Shown here in pieces: positions 1-9,460 of a stretch of 51,839 nucleotides of DNA. The stretch lies in the NCBI GenBank assembly GCA_024691085.1, contig JAILNX010000028.1:1-51839 (forward strand), read 5' to 3'. The first letter of the stretch is position 1. The number at the start of each line of letters is the position of its first letter. A program made the translations under genes and the position numbers. The DNA is from Clostridiales bacterium (GTDB taxonomy: Bacteria > Bacillota > Clostridia > Christensenellales > CAG-138). The notes under the pieces are model-generated. The model was not told the DNA's origin and ran no database searches. It saw only the letters and a program-made list of their open reading frames with translations.

Positions 1-1
1 A

Positions 2-633
2 ACCGTTCCGGCTATTGAAATGGATATGACAAAGGACGAGGCCGCCATCGCGCTTGTGGACAGCAATCTGCACAGAGAACGGTTGCTTCCGAGCGAAAAG
101 GCGTTTGCGTATAAGCTCAAGGCGGAAGCAATGGAGCATCACGGCCGTCGATTAACTTCGGGACAAGTTGTCCCGAAGTCGGATGACAATCGAACGACAG
201 CGGTAATCGGTGAGCAAGCCGGAGAGAGCTACAAGACCGTTCAGCGCTATATCCGCCTCACACATCTTATCCCCGCGCTGCTGGATATGGTAGATGACCA
301 GCGTATCGCGTTCTCCGTCGGCGTGGAGCTGTCATTCCTTGACAGCGATATGCAGGCGGCGCTCATGATCGCGATCGATTTGAACGACTGCACACCATCA
401 TATGCCCAGGCCTGCCGTATGCACAAGGCCGTGAACGACGGCTCCATCAGCGAGGAAATGATCGATAAAATCATGGCCGAAGAAAAACCGAATCAGAAGG
501 AAAAGGTCAGTATTTCCGCCGACGAGCTTCGCGGTTACGTTCCTAACGGCACTCTGTCGGAAATGAAGGCATTTATCCGAAAAGCATGCGAGCACTATTC
601 GGATTATCTCAAGAAGAAGCGTGAGGAAGCAAG

Positions 634-637
<4 letters not shown>
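2..637 (+). CDS. ParB/Spo0J-family partition-like protein (5' end outside window)
   Basis: The reading frame is open to the window edge, so the start lies upstream; the first methionine inside is at position 20. The visible N-terminal part reads MTKDEAAIALVDSNLHRERL, the conserved ParB segment that follows the CTP-binding fold. It is followed by a helix-turn-helix region (about residues 58-85, GEQAGESYKTVQRYIRLTHL) and a helical C-terminus. ParB proteins bind centromere-like sites and act with ParA in plasmid or element partition. No parA is visible; it may lie upstream. The gene overlaps the next start by ATGA, so it belongs to the same unit as the serine recombinase. That context suggests a mobile-element ParB rather than the chromosomal one. 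Confidence 0.8.
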
Positions 638-2579
<1,942 letters not shown>

Positions 2580-2587
2580 GTGATTTT

Positions 2588-2635
2588 GGCAAAAGAAAAG
2601 CGAGTATTGACTGAAATCCGTAGTCAATACTCGCT
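2588..2635 (-). terminator. intrinsic terminator of tRNA-Gly
   Basis: A perfect 13-14 bp stem (2599-2612 with 2622-2635) and 9-base loop are followed on the minus strand by TTTTCTTTT. It lies directly after the encoded CCA end of tRNA-Gly. On the plus strand it falls just after the recombinase stop but lacks a T tract there, so it serves the tRNA best. Confidence 0.85.
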
Positions 2636-2636
2636 A

Positions 2637-2710
2637 TGGAGCGGGTGATGGGAATCGAACCCACATTATCGGCTTGGGAAGCCGACGCTCTGCCACTGAG
2701 CTACACCCGC
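2637..2710 (-). tRNA. tRNA-Gly (anticodon CCC)
   Basis: A full cloverleaf can be drawn on the minus strand: acceptor GCGGGTG/CACCCGC, D-stem GCTC/GAGC, anticodon stem TCGGC/GCCGA with loop TTCCCAA (anticodon CCC), and T-arm with GTTCGATTC. The discriminator is U, as usual for tRNA-Gly, and the CCA end is encoded at 2637-2639. The acceptor end faces the serine-recombinase gene. Confidence 0.96.
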
Positions 2711-2721
2711 GGAACGTTTAT

Positions 2722-2750
2722 ATTTTAGTGCCGGGGGAAGTATTTGTCAA
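2722..2750 (-). promoter_or_regulatory. tRNA-Gly promoter
   Basis: On the minus strand TTGACA (2745-2750) and TAAAAT (2722-2727) are separated by exactly 17 bases, a few bases upstream of the tRNA 5' end. The -35 box overlaps that of the opposite-facing msrC promoter. Confidence 0.75.
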
Positions 2751-2772
2751 GCAAAATATTTTGTGATACAAT
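2744..2772 (+). promoter_or_regulatory. msrC promoter
   Basis: TTGTCA (2744-2749), 17 bases, then TACAAT (2767-2772), 22 bases before the msrC start. The -35 hexamer overlaps by five bases with the TTGACA of the divergent tRNA promoter. Confidence 0.65.
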
Positions 2773-2793
2773 ATCGGAAAAAAGGAGGCAGAT

Positions 2794-3237
2794 ATGGACT
2801 ATAAGGAACTTAACGATCAGCTTCGCGCGCTGGTCGACAGCATACCGCACAGGATCGCGAATCTCGCCAACGCTTCGGCATTATTGTATTCAACGCTTGA
2901 CAGGCTCAACTGGGCGGGCTTCTATGAGGTCTCGGGCGACAGGCTTGTCCTCGGGCCGTTCCAGGGGCTTCCCGCCTGCATCGAGATCCCCATGGGCAGG
3001 GGCGTATGCGGCACCTCCGCAAATGAAAACAGGACGCTCGTCGTTTCGAACGTCCATGAATTTCCGGGTCATATTGCCTGCGACTCGGCGTCGAATTCCG
3101 AGATCGTCGTTCCGCTTCATATTGACGGCAGAGTCGCGTACGTGCTCGATATCGACAGCCCCGTTTTCAACAGGTTTGACGACGCTGACCGCGCAGGTCT
3201 TGAGGAATTCGCGTCGATTCTCGAGAAAGCCCTTTGA
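2794..3237 (+). CDS. msrC: free methionine-(R)-sulfoxide reductase, GAF-domain type
   Basis: The protein is 147 aa and forms a single GAF domain. Family landmarks are LNWAGFY, LVLGPFQG, PACIEIP, GVCGTSA, FPGHIACDSASNSEIVVP and YVLDIDSP. Cys62, Cys72 and Cys96 match the three redox cysteines of the fRMsr family, which reduces free methionine-R-sulfoxide using thioredoxin. An AGGAGG ribosome binding site lies at about 2782-2787. The gene is monocistronic from its own promoter, and its stop codon abuts the stop of the convergent degV with no base between them. A repair role in an anaerobe exposed to oxidants is expected. Confidence 0.93.
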   Translation: MDYKELNDQLRALVDSIPHRIANLANASALLYSTLDRLNWAGFYEVSGDRLVLGPFQGLPACIEIPMGRGVCGTSANENRTLVVSNVHEFPGHIACDSASNSEIVVPLHIDGRVAYVLDIDSPVFNRFDDADRAGLEEFASILEKAL

Positions 3238-4104
3238 TCAGCGCTGCTTTCCCAAGAAGAACAGGGCGAGGGTGCCGGGGCCGGAGTGCGCGCCGATGAC
3301 CGGACCGATATTCGTGATCAGCGCCGCTCTGTGTCCGAACTCCTGCTCGAGCATCGACTGGAGCTTTTCGGCGTCCTCGATGCAGTCGCCGTGAGAAATG
3401 AAATATTCGCCGCCCGCGGGATCCACAGCGCTCTCGCGGTATTTTTTTGCTATCGCTTTGATCGAGTTGATCCTGCCCCTGACCTTGACGACTGGGATAA
3501 GATGTCCGTAGTCGTCGACGTGCAGGACGGGCTTGATGTTAAGTACGCCGCCGAAGAACGCCGCGACCGCGCCGACTCTTCCTCCGCGCTTTAAGTAAAC
3601 GAGGTCGTCCACGGTGAACCAGTGGCAGAGCTGCGGACGCTTCTCATAAAGCACGCGCTCGACCTCGCGGAGATCGGCGCCGTTGTCCCTCGCCTTGACG
3701 GCGTAGTAGAGAATCAGTCCCTCGCCTGCGGAGGCGCAGAGGGTATCGACTACGGCGACCGTCCTTCCGGGATACTCGGACATCATCTGCTCCGCGGTCA
3801 GCTTAGCCGTGCCCGCGGTGCCGGAAAGACCGGACGAGAAGCAGACGTAGAGGATATCGAGGCCTTCGTCGAGCTTTTTGCGGAAAGCGTTCGCAAGGCT
3901 GTCGGAGTTCGCCGCGGCGGTCTTGAAGACGGTGCCCGCGCGCATCTTGTCATAGAACTCCTTTATTCCCATATCCGCCTGACGGTACTCGGTCTCCTCG
4001 CCGTCGACGCGGAACATAAGGTCGATCAGCCCGACCTTCCATTCATTAAGAAGCTCCTCGGAAATATCGCATCCGCTGTCGGTCAGAATTACGTAATCGT
4101 TCAT
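3238..4104 (-). CDS. DegV family fatty-acid-binding protein (second of tandem pair)
   Basis: This 288-aa protein opens with YVILTDSGCDISEELL and contains FSSGLSGTAGTA, VDTLCASAGEGL and LKRGGRVG, all DegV landmarks. The serine-rich loops bind a fatty-acyl chain; FakB proteins present fatty acids to the kinase FakA. No fakA is in the window, so FakB function is likely but unproven. A GAGGG ribosome binding site precedes ATG 4104, 18 bases after the upstream degV, so the two form one operon. The 3' end abuts the msrC stop from the opposite strand, with no terminator visible between. Confidence 0.92.
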   Translation of the reverse strand: MNDYVILTDSGCDISEELLNEWKVGLIDLMFRVDGEETEYRQADMGIKEFYDKMRAGTVFKTAAANSDSLANAFRKKLDEGLDILYVCFSSGLSGTAGTAKLTAEQMMSEYPGRTVAVVDTLCASAGEGLILYYAVKARDNGADLREVERVLYEKRPQLCHWFTVDDLVYLKRGGRVGAVAAFFGGVLNIKPVLHVDDYGHLIPVVKVRGRINSIKAIAKKYRESAVDPAGGEYFISHGDCIEDAEKLQSMLEQEFGHRAALITNIGPVIGAHSGPGTLALFFLGKQR

Positions 4105-4122
4105 ATTTCCCTCACTGTTTTA

Positions 4123-5010
4123 TTATTTCTGTCTGACGCCGTCCGCGCCCTCGAAGAACAGGGCGACCGTGCCGGGGCCGACGTAAGAGCCGGTGACCGG
4201 CTCGTATCTTACGACCAGGAACTCTTTGGGGGCGAATATGCCCTCGAGCATATCTCGGAGGGCGTACGCGTCGTCCTTGCAGTCCGTATACGCTATGCCG
4301 ACCGTGCCGGGCGCAGACCTGTCGACGAGCTCGCCGTACTTATCGGCAAGGGCGGCAAGGCCCTTCTTGCGGCCGCGCACCTTCGAACAAACCACGAGGT
4401 GCCCGCCATCGTCGCCCTTAAGTATCGGGCGGATGCCGAGAACGGTGCCGAGCAGCGCCTTGGGGGCGGATACCCTTCCGCCGCGGTGCAGATGCATGAG
4501 ATCCTCGATAAGGACGACCTGGTACATCGACTGCACGCGCCTCTCGATCTCGTCCGCGACCGTGTCGAGATCGAGACCGGAATCTCGCAGGGCGATCGCG
4601 CGCATTACCATTATCCCCTCGCCAAGGGACGCCGCGAGCGTGTCGACCGCGCGGATCTTCCTCTCGGGATACTTCTCCCTAAGCTCGTTCACCGCCACGA
4701 CGGAGGAGTTGAAGGAGTTCGATATGCCGGAGCTCATACTGATAAACAGCACGTCGTCGCCGCTTTCGAGCGCGGGCTCGAAGTACGAACGGTACTCCTC
4801 GGGCGTGATCTGGCTCGTTCTGACGCGGGAGCCCGACTTTAACGCCGCGTAATACTCGTCGGCGGGAACGCCGTCGAAAGCCTCGGTGTCGAGGCAGGTG
4901 AGCTGTTCGCCGTTGAAAACATAGGAAAAGGGCACTACGTCGACGTGATTCAACTCAAGATAAGAGGAGTCGAGATTCGCCGAAGTGTCCGTAAAAAGCC
5001 TGAACGACAT
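4123..5010 (-). CDS. DegV family fatty-acid-binding protein (first of tandem pair)
   Basis: This 295-aa protein is paralogous to its downstream neighbour. Landmarks are FTDTSANLDSSYL, SMSSGISNSFNSS, VDTLAASLGEGI, LHRGGRVSAPKALLG and VGPGTVALFFEG. The two copies differ in the lid and pocket region, which in FakB paralogues sets fatty-acid preference; that link is inference here. The leader is unusual: an AAAGGAAG stretch and a GCTCC-7-GGAGC hairpin (about 5026-5042) lie upstream, and no strong Shine-Dalgarno sits at normal distance from ATG 5010. A promoter is seen at 5067-5095. Confidence 0.92.
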   Translation of the reverse strand: MSFRLFTDTSANLDSSYLELNHVDVVPFSYVFNGEQLTCLDTEAFDGVPADEYYAALKSGSRVRTSQITPEEYRSYFEPALESGDDVLFISMSSGISNSFNSSVVAVNELREKYPERKIRAVDTLAASLGEGIMVMRAIALRDSGLDLDTVADEIERRVQSMYQVVLIEDLMHLHRGGRVSAPKALLGTVLGIRPILKGDDGGHLVVCSKVRGRKKGLAALADKYGELVDRSAPGTVGIAYTDCKDDAYALRDMLEGIFAPKEFLVVRYEPVTGSYVGPGTVALFFEGADGVRQK

Positions 5011-5066
5011 AATATATCAAATTGCTCCAAATATCGGAGCTTCCTTTCAATCTAATTTATAAGATT

Positions 5067-5095
5067 AAGTTAACACATAGAGCGCATTATGTCAA
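5067..5095 (-). promoter_or_regulatory. promoter of the degV pair
   Basis: On the minus strand TTGACA (5090-5095), 17 bases, then TAACTT (5067-5072). It sits back to back with the promoter for the DUF1836 gene. Confidence 0.6.
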
Positions 5096-5114
5096 GTGCT
5101 TTTTAAAATTATTC

Positions 5115-5143
5115 TTGAAAAATCCGGACAGCGGTATTATAAT
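5115..5143 (+). promoter_or_regulatory. promoter of the DUF1836 gene
   Basis: TTGAAA (5115-5120), 17 bases, then perfect TATAAT (5138-5143). Because it lies downstream of the first in-frame ATG (5096), it argues that translation starts at 5174. Confidence 0.8.
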
Positions 5144-5173
5144 ACAGTAAATCGATATATTTCGGAGACCCAT

Positions 5174-5791
5174 ATGCAGTACGATAATTCATTCATCGAA
5201 AAAAAGCTCCGCCGCTGGGAGAAATACCTTGCCGAATACAAGCTCCCCGCGTGGGAGGATATCCCCGATCTCGGGCTTTATATGGAGCAGGTGCTTTCGC
5301 TTTTAACGGAGTATCTTGATTATCTGCCCCCGGAGCTCAAGGACGAGCAGTTCATAACGGCGGCGACGATCAACAACTACGTCAGGAACCGCTATATGCC
5401 CAAGCCGCGCAAGAAGAAATACTACCGCGTGCATATCGCGTACCTCGTCATGATCTGCACGCTGAAGCAGAGCCTCACGATCGCGACGCTCACGCAGATG
5501 ATCCCGAACGACATCCCCGAGGAGGAGGTCAGGAGCATCTACACCGCCTACCGCACGAGGCACCGTATCGCCGCAGAGTATTTTATTAAGCAGGTGCGCG
5601 TTATCGCGTCGCCCATACTTCATCACGACGAGATCTCGACGCCCGCGTCCGTATCGGAGACGAGCGACCTCATCTCGACCTACGCGATACTCTCCGGGCT
5701 TTCCGGCCTTCTTGCCGAGAAGCTCCTGCTGCTCGACGGCAAGACGGGGGATGATCCTGACAGCGCCGAACGCCTTGAAAAGAAGAACTGA
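5174..5791 (+). CDS. DUF1836 domain protein (MerR-like DNA-binding fold)
   Basis: From ATG 5174 the protein is 205 aa. An earlier ATG at 5096 is rejected because a strong promoter lies inside that extension, while GGAG at 5164-5167 is well spaced for 5174. The central segment ITAATINNYVRNRYMPKPRKKKYYRVHIAYLVMICTL (given in part: NNYVRNRYMPKP, HIAYLVMICTLKQ) is the DUF1836 signature, a winged-helix region related to MerR. The C-terminal half is helical with no recognised ligand domain. Family members are assumed transcription regulators; the target here is unknown. It is followed by a strong terminator. Confidence 0.85.
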   Translation: MQYDNSFIEKKLRRWEKYLAEYKLPAWEDIPDLGLYMEQVLSLLTEYLDYLPPELKDEQFITAATINNYVRNRYMPKPRKKKYYRVHIAYLVMICTLKQSLTIATLTQMIPNDIPEEEVRSIYTAYRTRHRIAAEYFIKQVRVIASPILHHDEISTPASVSETSDLISTYAILSGLSGLLAEKLLLLDGKTGDDPDSAERLEKKN

Positions 5792-5802
5792 CAAGCAATA
5801 AA

Positions 5803-5826
5803 AAGAGCCCGCGGGGCTCTTTTTTC
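5803..5826 (+). terminator. intrinsic terminator
   Basis: AAGAGCCC (5803-5810) pairs with GGGCTCTT (5814-5821) and runs into a T tract. A poly-A run precedes it, so it could act in both directions. Confidence 0.88.
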
Positions 5827-5835
5827 GTCTGCCGC

Positions 5836-5864
5836 TTGCTATATCCGCGGTACGTCTATATAAT
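5836..5864 (+). promoter_or_regulatory. rhaD promoter
   Basis: TTGCTA (5836-5841), 17 bases, then perfect TATAAT (5859-5864). It starts about 10 bases after the preceding terminator and lies inside the longer possible reading frame, which supports the internal start at 5899. Confidence 0.72.
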
Positions 5865-5898
5865 TGAAGAGAAAAGACAACGAAGGAGCCTTGAGAAC

Positions 5899-6708
5899 AT
5901 GGATATAATGAACGCAGATTTTCTCATCGAATTGATCCGCACGACGACCAATATGTACGCGCACGGCTGGGACGAAAGGAACGGCGGCAACATAAGCGTG
6001 CTCCTCGACGAAAAAGAGGCAGGGAAGTACCTCGATCTTACGAACGTAATCCGCACCATCCCGACGGGCTTCACGGCTAAGGAGCTTGACGGAAAGATAT
6101 TCCTTGTCACCGGCACGGGCAAGTATTTCAAGAACGTTCAGTACGATCCCGCGAAGAACCTGGGCGTAGTTCGCCTCGCGGAAAAGGGCGCGAAGGCGGA
6201 GCTTCTGTGGGGCCTTACCGACGGAGGGAGCTTCACCAGCGAGTTCCCCGCGCACATGATGAGCCACGTTTCGAGGCTCGCTGCGGATCCCGAAAGCCGC
6301 GTCGTCATGCACTGCCATCCGGCTAACCTCCTCGCCATGAGCTTCGTCCACAGCCTTGACGAGCGCGAGTTCACACGCACGCTCTGGAGAATGTGCACCG
6401 AGTGCGTGATCGTGTTCCCCGACGGCGTGAACGTGCTTCCGTGGATGCTCTGCGGCACGAACGAGATAGGGGAGGCGACAGCGGAGAAGATGAAGACCGC
6501 CCGCCTCTGCGTATGGGCGCAGCACGGAGTTTACGGCGCGGGACGAAGCCTCGACGAGACCTTTGGCCTTATCGAGACCGCCGAAAAAGCCGCCGAGATA
6601 TACCTTAAGATCGCTCATCTGCCCGTCCTCAACACCATCACGGACGGGGAGATGCGTCTTATTGAAAAGCGGTACGGAGTAAAGACCAGGGAGGGATATC
6701 TCGACTGA
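5899..6708 (+). CDS. rhaD: rhamnulose-1-phosphate aldolase (class II aldolase)
   Basis: The protein is 269 aa from ATG 5899, close to the usual RhaD length. It cleaves L-rhamnulose-1-phosphate to dihydroxyacetone phosphate and L-lactaldehyde. Landmarks are GWDERNGGNIS near the N-terminus, LVTGTGKYFKNV, GGSFTSEFPAHMMSH, VVMHCHPANLLAMSF (the HxH zinc ligands) and AQHGVYGAG near the C-terminus. AAGGAG at 5883-5888 fits this start; the frame opens at 5836 but that part overlaps the promoter. rhaA and rhaB are not adjacent, so the gene stands alone. No clear terminator follows. Confidence 0.9.
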   Translation: MDIMNADFLIELIRTTTNMYAHGWDERNGGNISVLLDEKEAGKYLDLTNVIRTIPTGFTAKELDGKIFLVTGTGKYFKNVQYDPAKNLGVVRLAEKGAKAELLWGLTDGGSFTSEFPAHMMSHVSRLAADPESRVVMHCHPANLLAMSFVHSLDEREFTRTLWRMCTECVIVFPDGVNVLPWMLCGTNEIGEATAEKMKTARLCVWAQHGVYGAGRSLDETFGLIETAEKAAEIYLKIAHLPVLNTITDGEMRLIEKRYGVKTREGYLD

Positions 6709-6774
6709 CCGAACAAACTTTGTTCATTTCGCTCCAAAATTAGTATTTTCCTGTAACAATAGCGAAAAAAAAGA

Positions 6775-6803
6775 TTGACAAGCAGTCTTATATGTGATAT
6801 AAG
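6775..6803 (+). promoter_or_regulatory. promoter of the RiPP cassette
   Basis: TTGACA (6775-6780), 17 bases, then TATAAG (6798-6803). The start at 6827 follows about 23 bases later. The 118-base gap from rhaD is AT-rich. Confidence 0.75.
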
Positions 6804-6826
6804 ATTATATGTGGTGGTATGGGTAA

Positions 6827-7561
6827 ATGTCGACTGTCTACAGATTAAAACTTGCGGAAGTCCCGTTTGAACTTGTCTGCGTATCGGACGAGCACAACGA
6901 CGCATACGACAAGTACTTAACAGACGACGAGCCGCTGTTTTCTTTGACGACGGACAGGGAGACGCTCGAGCGTTGGCATGCCGGGCACATATCCTCCTGT
7001 ATAAAGATGGGGATAGAGCCCGATCCGCAGTATTTCATGCATGCCGAAGCCGCGATATTCTTTGCGGAGCTGTGCGGGCGTCTTACCGAATACGGCGTGT
7101 TCACGCTGCACGGATCGTCCCTGAGCCTTGACGGGGAAGGATACCTGTTTACCGCCCACAGGGACACGGGCAAAAGCACGCATGCCGCTCTCTGGCGCGA
7201 GGTCTTCGGCGATCGCTGCGTGATGATCAACGACGACAAGCCCCTTATAAGAAAGGCCGGCGGAGAGTTCAGGGTTTACGGTTCCCCCTTCTCGGGGAAG
7301 CATAAGCTTAACAACAATGTGTCCGCGCCGCTCAAGGCGATCGCGCAGATCGTAAGATCCGATACGAACCGCACGGAGCGTATAAGCTGCGAAGAAGCTT
7401 TCCCGCTTCTTATGACCCAGCTTTTCGGCCGTTTCGGCGGGGACGTCCTCACGAAAACGTCCGAATTCGCAAAGGATATTCTTAACGGCGTTCCGTTCTT
7501 TAAGCTGTACTGCAATATGGAACCCGACGCCGCAAAGGCCGCTTACGAAGGTCTGATCTAA
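6827..7561 (+). CDS. HPr kinase-like protein of a RiPP cassette
   Basis: This 244-aa protein has a degenerate P-loop at residues 110-118 (AHRDTGKST), a second acidic motif INDDKPLI at 134-141 and YGSPFSGK at 151-158, the signature set of HprK/PEP-carboxykinase-like kinases. It is not true HprK: it lacks that N-terminal domain and no HPr gene is near. Relatives of this size occur in lasso-peptide clusters such as paeninodin, where they phosphorylate the C-terminal serine of the precursor. Here it is the first gene, 58 bases ahead of the precursor. The start has only a weak GGTGG ribosome binding site. Phosphorylation of the peptide is inference; Ser53 is the serine nearest its C-terminus. Confidence 0.8.
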   Translation: MSTVYRLKLAEVPFELVCVSDEHNDAYDKYLTDDEPLFSLTTDRETLERWHAGHISSCIKMGIEPDPQYFMHAEAAIFFAELCGRLTEYGVFTLHGSSLSLDGEGYLFTAHRDTGKSTHAALWREVFGDRCVMINDDKPLIRKAGGEFRVYGSPFSGKHKLNNNVSAPLKAIAQIVRSDTNRTERISCEEAFPLLMTQLFGRFGGDVLTKTSEFAKDILNGVPFFKLYCNMEPDAAKAAYEGLI

Positions 7562-7619
7562 GTGTACGACAGGCTTGACCTGTTTACAGATATTTTTAAT
7601 ATTTGAAAGGAGCCTCAAA

Positions 7620-7790
7620 ATGGAAAAGTACAACGAGCCCAAAATGGAAGTCGTAAAGTTCGACGATAAGGCTGCCATCATGATGTTCGGCGAGGACGGA
7701 GACACCCGCGGCTGCATGCCCATTAATCTCCCCTGCCACTCTCAGTCCGGCAACCAGGACGCGAGCTACACCTGCTCTCCCAATAACTGA
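7620..7790 (+). CDS. putative RiPP precursor peptide, 56 aa, three cysteines
   Basis: The frame has an ATG at 7620 preceded by GAAAGGAG (7605-7612), the strongest ribosome binding site in the cassette, consistent with high-level synthesis. The leader-like part carries MEKYNEPKMEVVKF, in which Y4-x-x-P7-x-M9 resembles the YxxP leader motif bound by PqqD-like proteins of lasso systems. An acidic hinge GEDGDTRG (residues 24-31) precedes a likely core with Cys32, Cys39 and Cys52, including CMPINLPC, and ending TCSPNN. It has no transmembrane segment or signal peptide. The nature of the modification (thioether, epimerisation or other) cannot be read from the sequence. An upstream in-frame ATG at 7575 has no ribosome binding site. 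Confidence 0.78.
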   Translation: MEKYNEPKMEVVKFDDKAAIMMFGEDGDTRGCMPINLPCHSQSGNQDASYTCSPNN

Positions 7791-7819
7791 TCCGGATATT
7801 GAAATAACCGGAAAGACGA

Positions 7820-7841
7820 CTGCCTAATTGTATTCAGGTAG
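7820..7841 (+). promoter_or_regulatory. hairpin over the maturase translation start
   Basis: CTGCCT (7820-7825) can pair with AGGTAG (7836-7841), one G-U pair included, leaving a 10-base loop. AGGTAG is the only Shine-Dalgarno-like sequence ahead of the maturase ATG at 7846, so the hairpin could keep maturase levels below precursor levels. Confidence 0.4.
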
Positions 7842-7845
7842 CAGA

Positions 7846-9174
7846 ATGAAAGAACTCAATCCGAAGGATCCGAGGATCGATCAGATCCTGCCGGAAGGCG
7901 AATTGCGGCCGAACATCAGGTATATTCGGTCGCAATTTGTTATTCAGTATCATATCGAAGGTCAGCCTGTCCTTCTGAACGTATTCACGAAACAGTGCTT
8001 AATCACGGAACTTGAGGACCGTGCGTACGCTTCCGATGAGATATTGGGAAACGACGCCCTCACGGAACTTGTGAAGGGTTATTTCCTTGTTCCCGAGGAT
8101 TACGACGAGGTCGCGCGCTATATGAAAACGGTCGCGCTGATCAACGCCATTACGCACCGGGAAGGGCACGACCATTATACGGTCATCGTGACCTCTGCCT
8201 GCAACGCCCGCTGCGTGTACTGCTTCGAAGAGGGCGTGCAGTACAGGCGCATGAGCGACACGACTGCCGATCAGACCGTCGATTATATGCTGAGAACCAG
8301 GCGGGAAGGCTGTCCCGTCAGGATCACCTGGTTCGGCGGGGAACCGCTTATGGGAACTGCGGTGATCGACCGCATTTGCCGGAAGATCGCCGAAGCAGGA
8401 GTCGATTACGAAACCGATATGATCTCGAATGGCAGCCTTGTGACGGAAGAGATCGTCGAAAGGATGAAGGGGCTTTGGAAGCTCGGCATTATCCAGATCA
8501 CCATGGATGGAAACGAAAAGGCGTATATTGAAAGAAAAAGATTCTATCAATACGACGACACGTATATGAAAACCATCCGTGGCATCGAACTGATCGCCGC
8601 AAGCGGGATCAGGGTGGACGTAAGGGTCAACGTAGATTACGACAACATCGACACTTTCCCCGAGCTCCTCGACGATCTTGCCCGGATGATCGAGCATAAG
8701 GAAAAGGTTTGCGTGTATTTAAGCCCTCTCTATCAGGTCCGAGACTCCGAAAACGATCTTGCCATCTGGAAGAGGATAATCGATTATTCGCCGCTTATCC
8801 GCGAGAAGGGCTTTACCCCGCTCACGATGGGCGGATTCTATCTCGTTCTCAGGAACAAGGGCTGCAAGGCACAGGATAAGAACGCCGTTATCGATCAGGA
8901 CGGCATACTCTATCAGTGCCAGCACTACCACAAGGAGAGCATCGTCGGGAACGTCGTCGACGGCATAACGGACGAGGCGGCGCTGAGGGAGTTCACCCGA
9001 ACCGACCGCGTGCTCCCGAAATGCGCGAAATGCCCGTTCCTTCCGGACTGCACGACGTTCATCTCCTGCCCCATCAAGGACCGTCACTGCAGGGAACGCT
9101 ATACGCTGATGACCGAGAACGGGATAAGGAACATGCTGAAAAGAAAAGAGCCTGCCGCTTTGGCGGAATGCTGA
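7846..9174 (+). CDS. radical SAM/SPASM peptide maturase
   Basis: The protein is 442 aa from ATG 7846; a TTG at 7828 would add 6 residues but sits in a hairpin loop. The N-terminal ~105 residues look like the winged-helix peptide-binding domain common in these maturases. The radical SAM core has CNARCVYC with Cys119, Cys123 and Cys126 ligating the SAM cluster, and GGEP at 164-167. The C-terminal SPASM domain has Cys340, 358, 393, 396, 402, 408 and 415, enough for two auxiliary 4Fe-4S clusters, as in thioether-forming enzymes. Its substrate is most likely the adjacent 56-aa peptide. Which bond it makes is unknown. It is not SCIFF maturase by context, because the peptide does not have the six-cysteine pattern. 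Confidence 0.9.
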   Translation: MKELNPKDPRIDQILPEGELRPNIRYIRSQFVIQYHIEGQPVLLNVFTKQCLITELEDRAYASDEILGNDALTELVKGYFLVPEDYDEVARYMKTVALINAITHREGHDHYTVIVTSACNARCVYCFEEGVQYRRMSDTTADQTVDYMLRTRREGCPVRITWFGGEPLMGTAVIDRICRKIAEAGVDYETDMISNGSLVTEEIVERMKGLWKLGIIQITMDGNEKAYIERKRFYQYDDTYMKTIRGIELIAASGIRVDVRVNVDYDNIDTFPELLDDLARMIEHKEKVCVYLSPLYQVRDSENDLAIWKRIIDYSPLIREKGFTPLTMGGFYLVLRNKGCKAQDKNAVIDQDGILYQCQHYHKESIVGNVVDGITDEAALREFTRTDRVLPKCAKCPFLPDCTTFISCPIKDRHCRERYTLMTENGIRNMLKRKEPAALAEC

Positions 9175-9199
9175 TGAATACAAGGATGGTGAACCCCGA

Positions 9200-9460
9200 A
9201 TGAAACTCAAAAACGATTTTGTCACCCAGACCATTGATGACACGCAGTTCCTCGTCGCCGTCGGCGGAAAGACGTTCAACGGCATCGTCAGGAGCAATCC
9301 GACCGCCGCGTTCATCGTCGATATGCTCAGGGAAGGGACCACGAAGGAGGAGATCGTCGACGCGATGTGCGAAAAATACGACGCTCCCCGCGAGGTCATC
9401 TCGAAAGACGTCGACAAGGTGCTGGACACTCTGCGCGGTATTGACGCCATAGAAGAATGA
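9200..9460 (+). CDS. PqqD-like RiPP recognition protein
   Basis: The protein is 86 aa. The pattern FVTQTIDDTQFLVAVGG, FNGIVRSNPTAAFIVDML and TTKEEIVDAMCEKYDAP is typical of PqqD-family winged-helix recognition elements, which hold the leader peptide for the modifying enzyme. It lies 25 bases after the maturase and its stop overlaps the next start (ATGA). It is separate from, and additional to, the N-terminal domain of the maturase. Confidence 0.88.
   Translation: MKLKNDFVTQTIDDTQFLVAVGGKTFNGIVRSNPTAAFIVDMLREGTTKEEIVDAMCEKYDAPREVISKDVDKVLDTLRGIDAIEE

Noticed and set aside
3622-4842. 406-aa open frame on the plus strand
   Set aside because: Antisense to both degV genes, composition skewed to Ala/Arg/Val, no domain.
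6712-6726. GAACAAA/TTTGTTC hairpin after rhaD as terminator
   Set aside because: Stem is short and A-T rich, with no T tract following.
7620-9174. SCIFF peptide and its maturase
   Set aside because: SCIFF has six closely spaced cysteines in about 45 residues; this peptide has three and a different leader.
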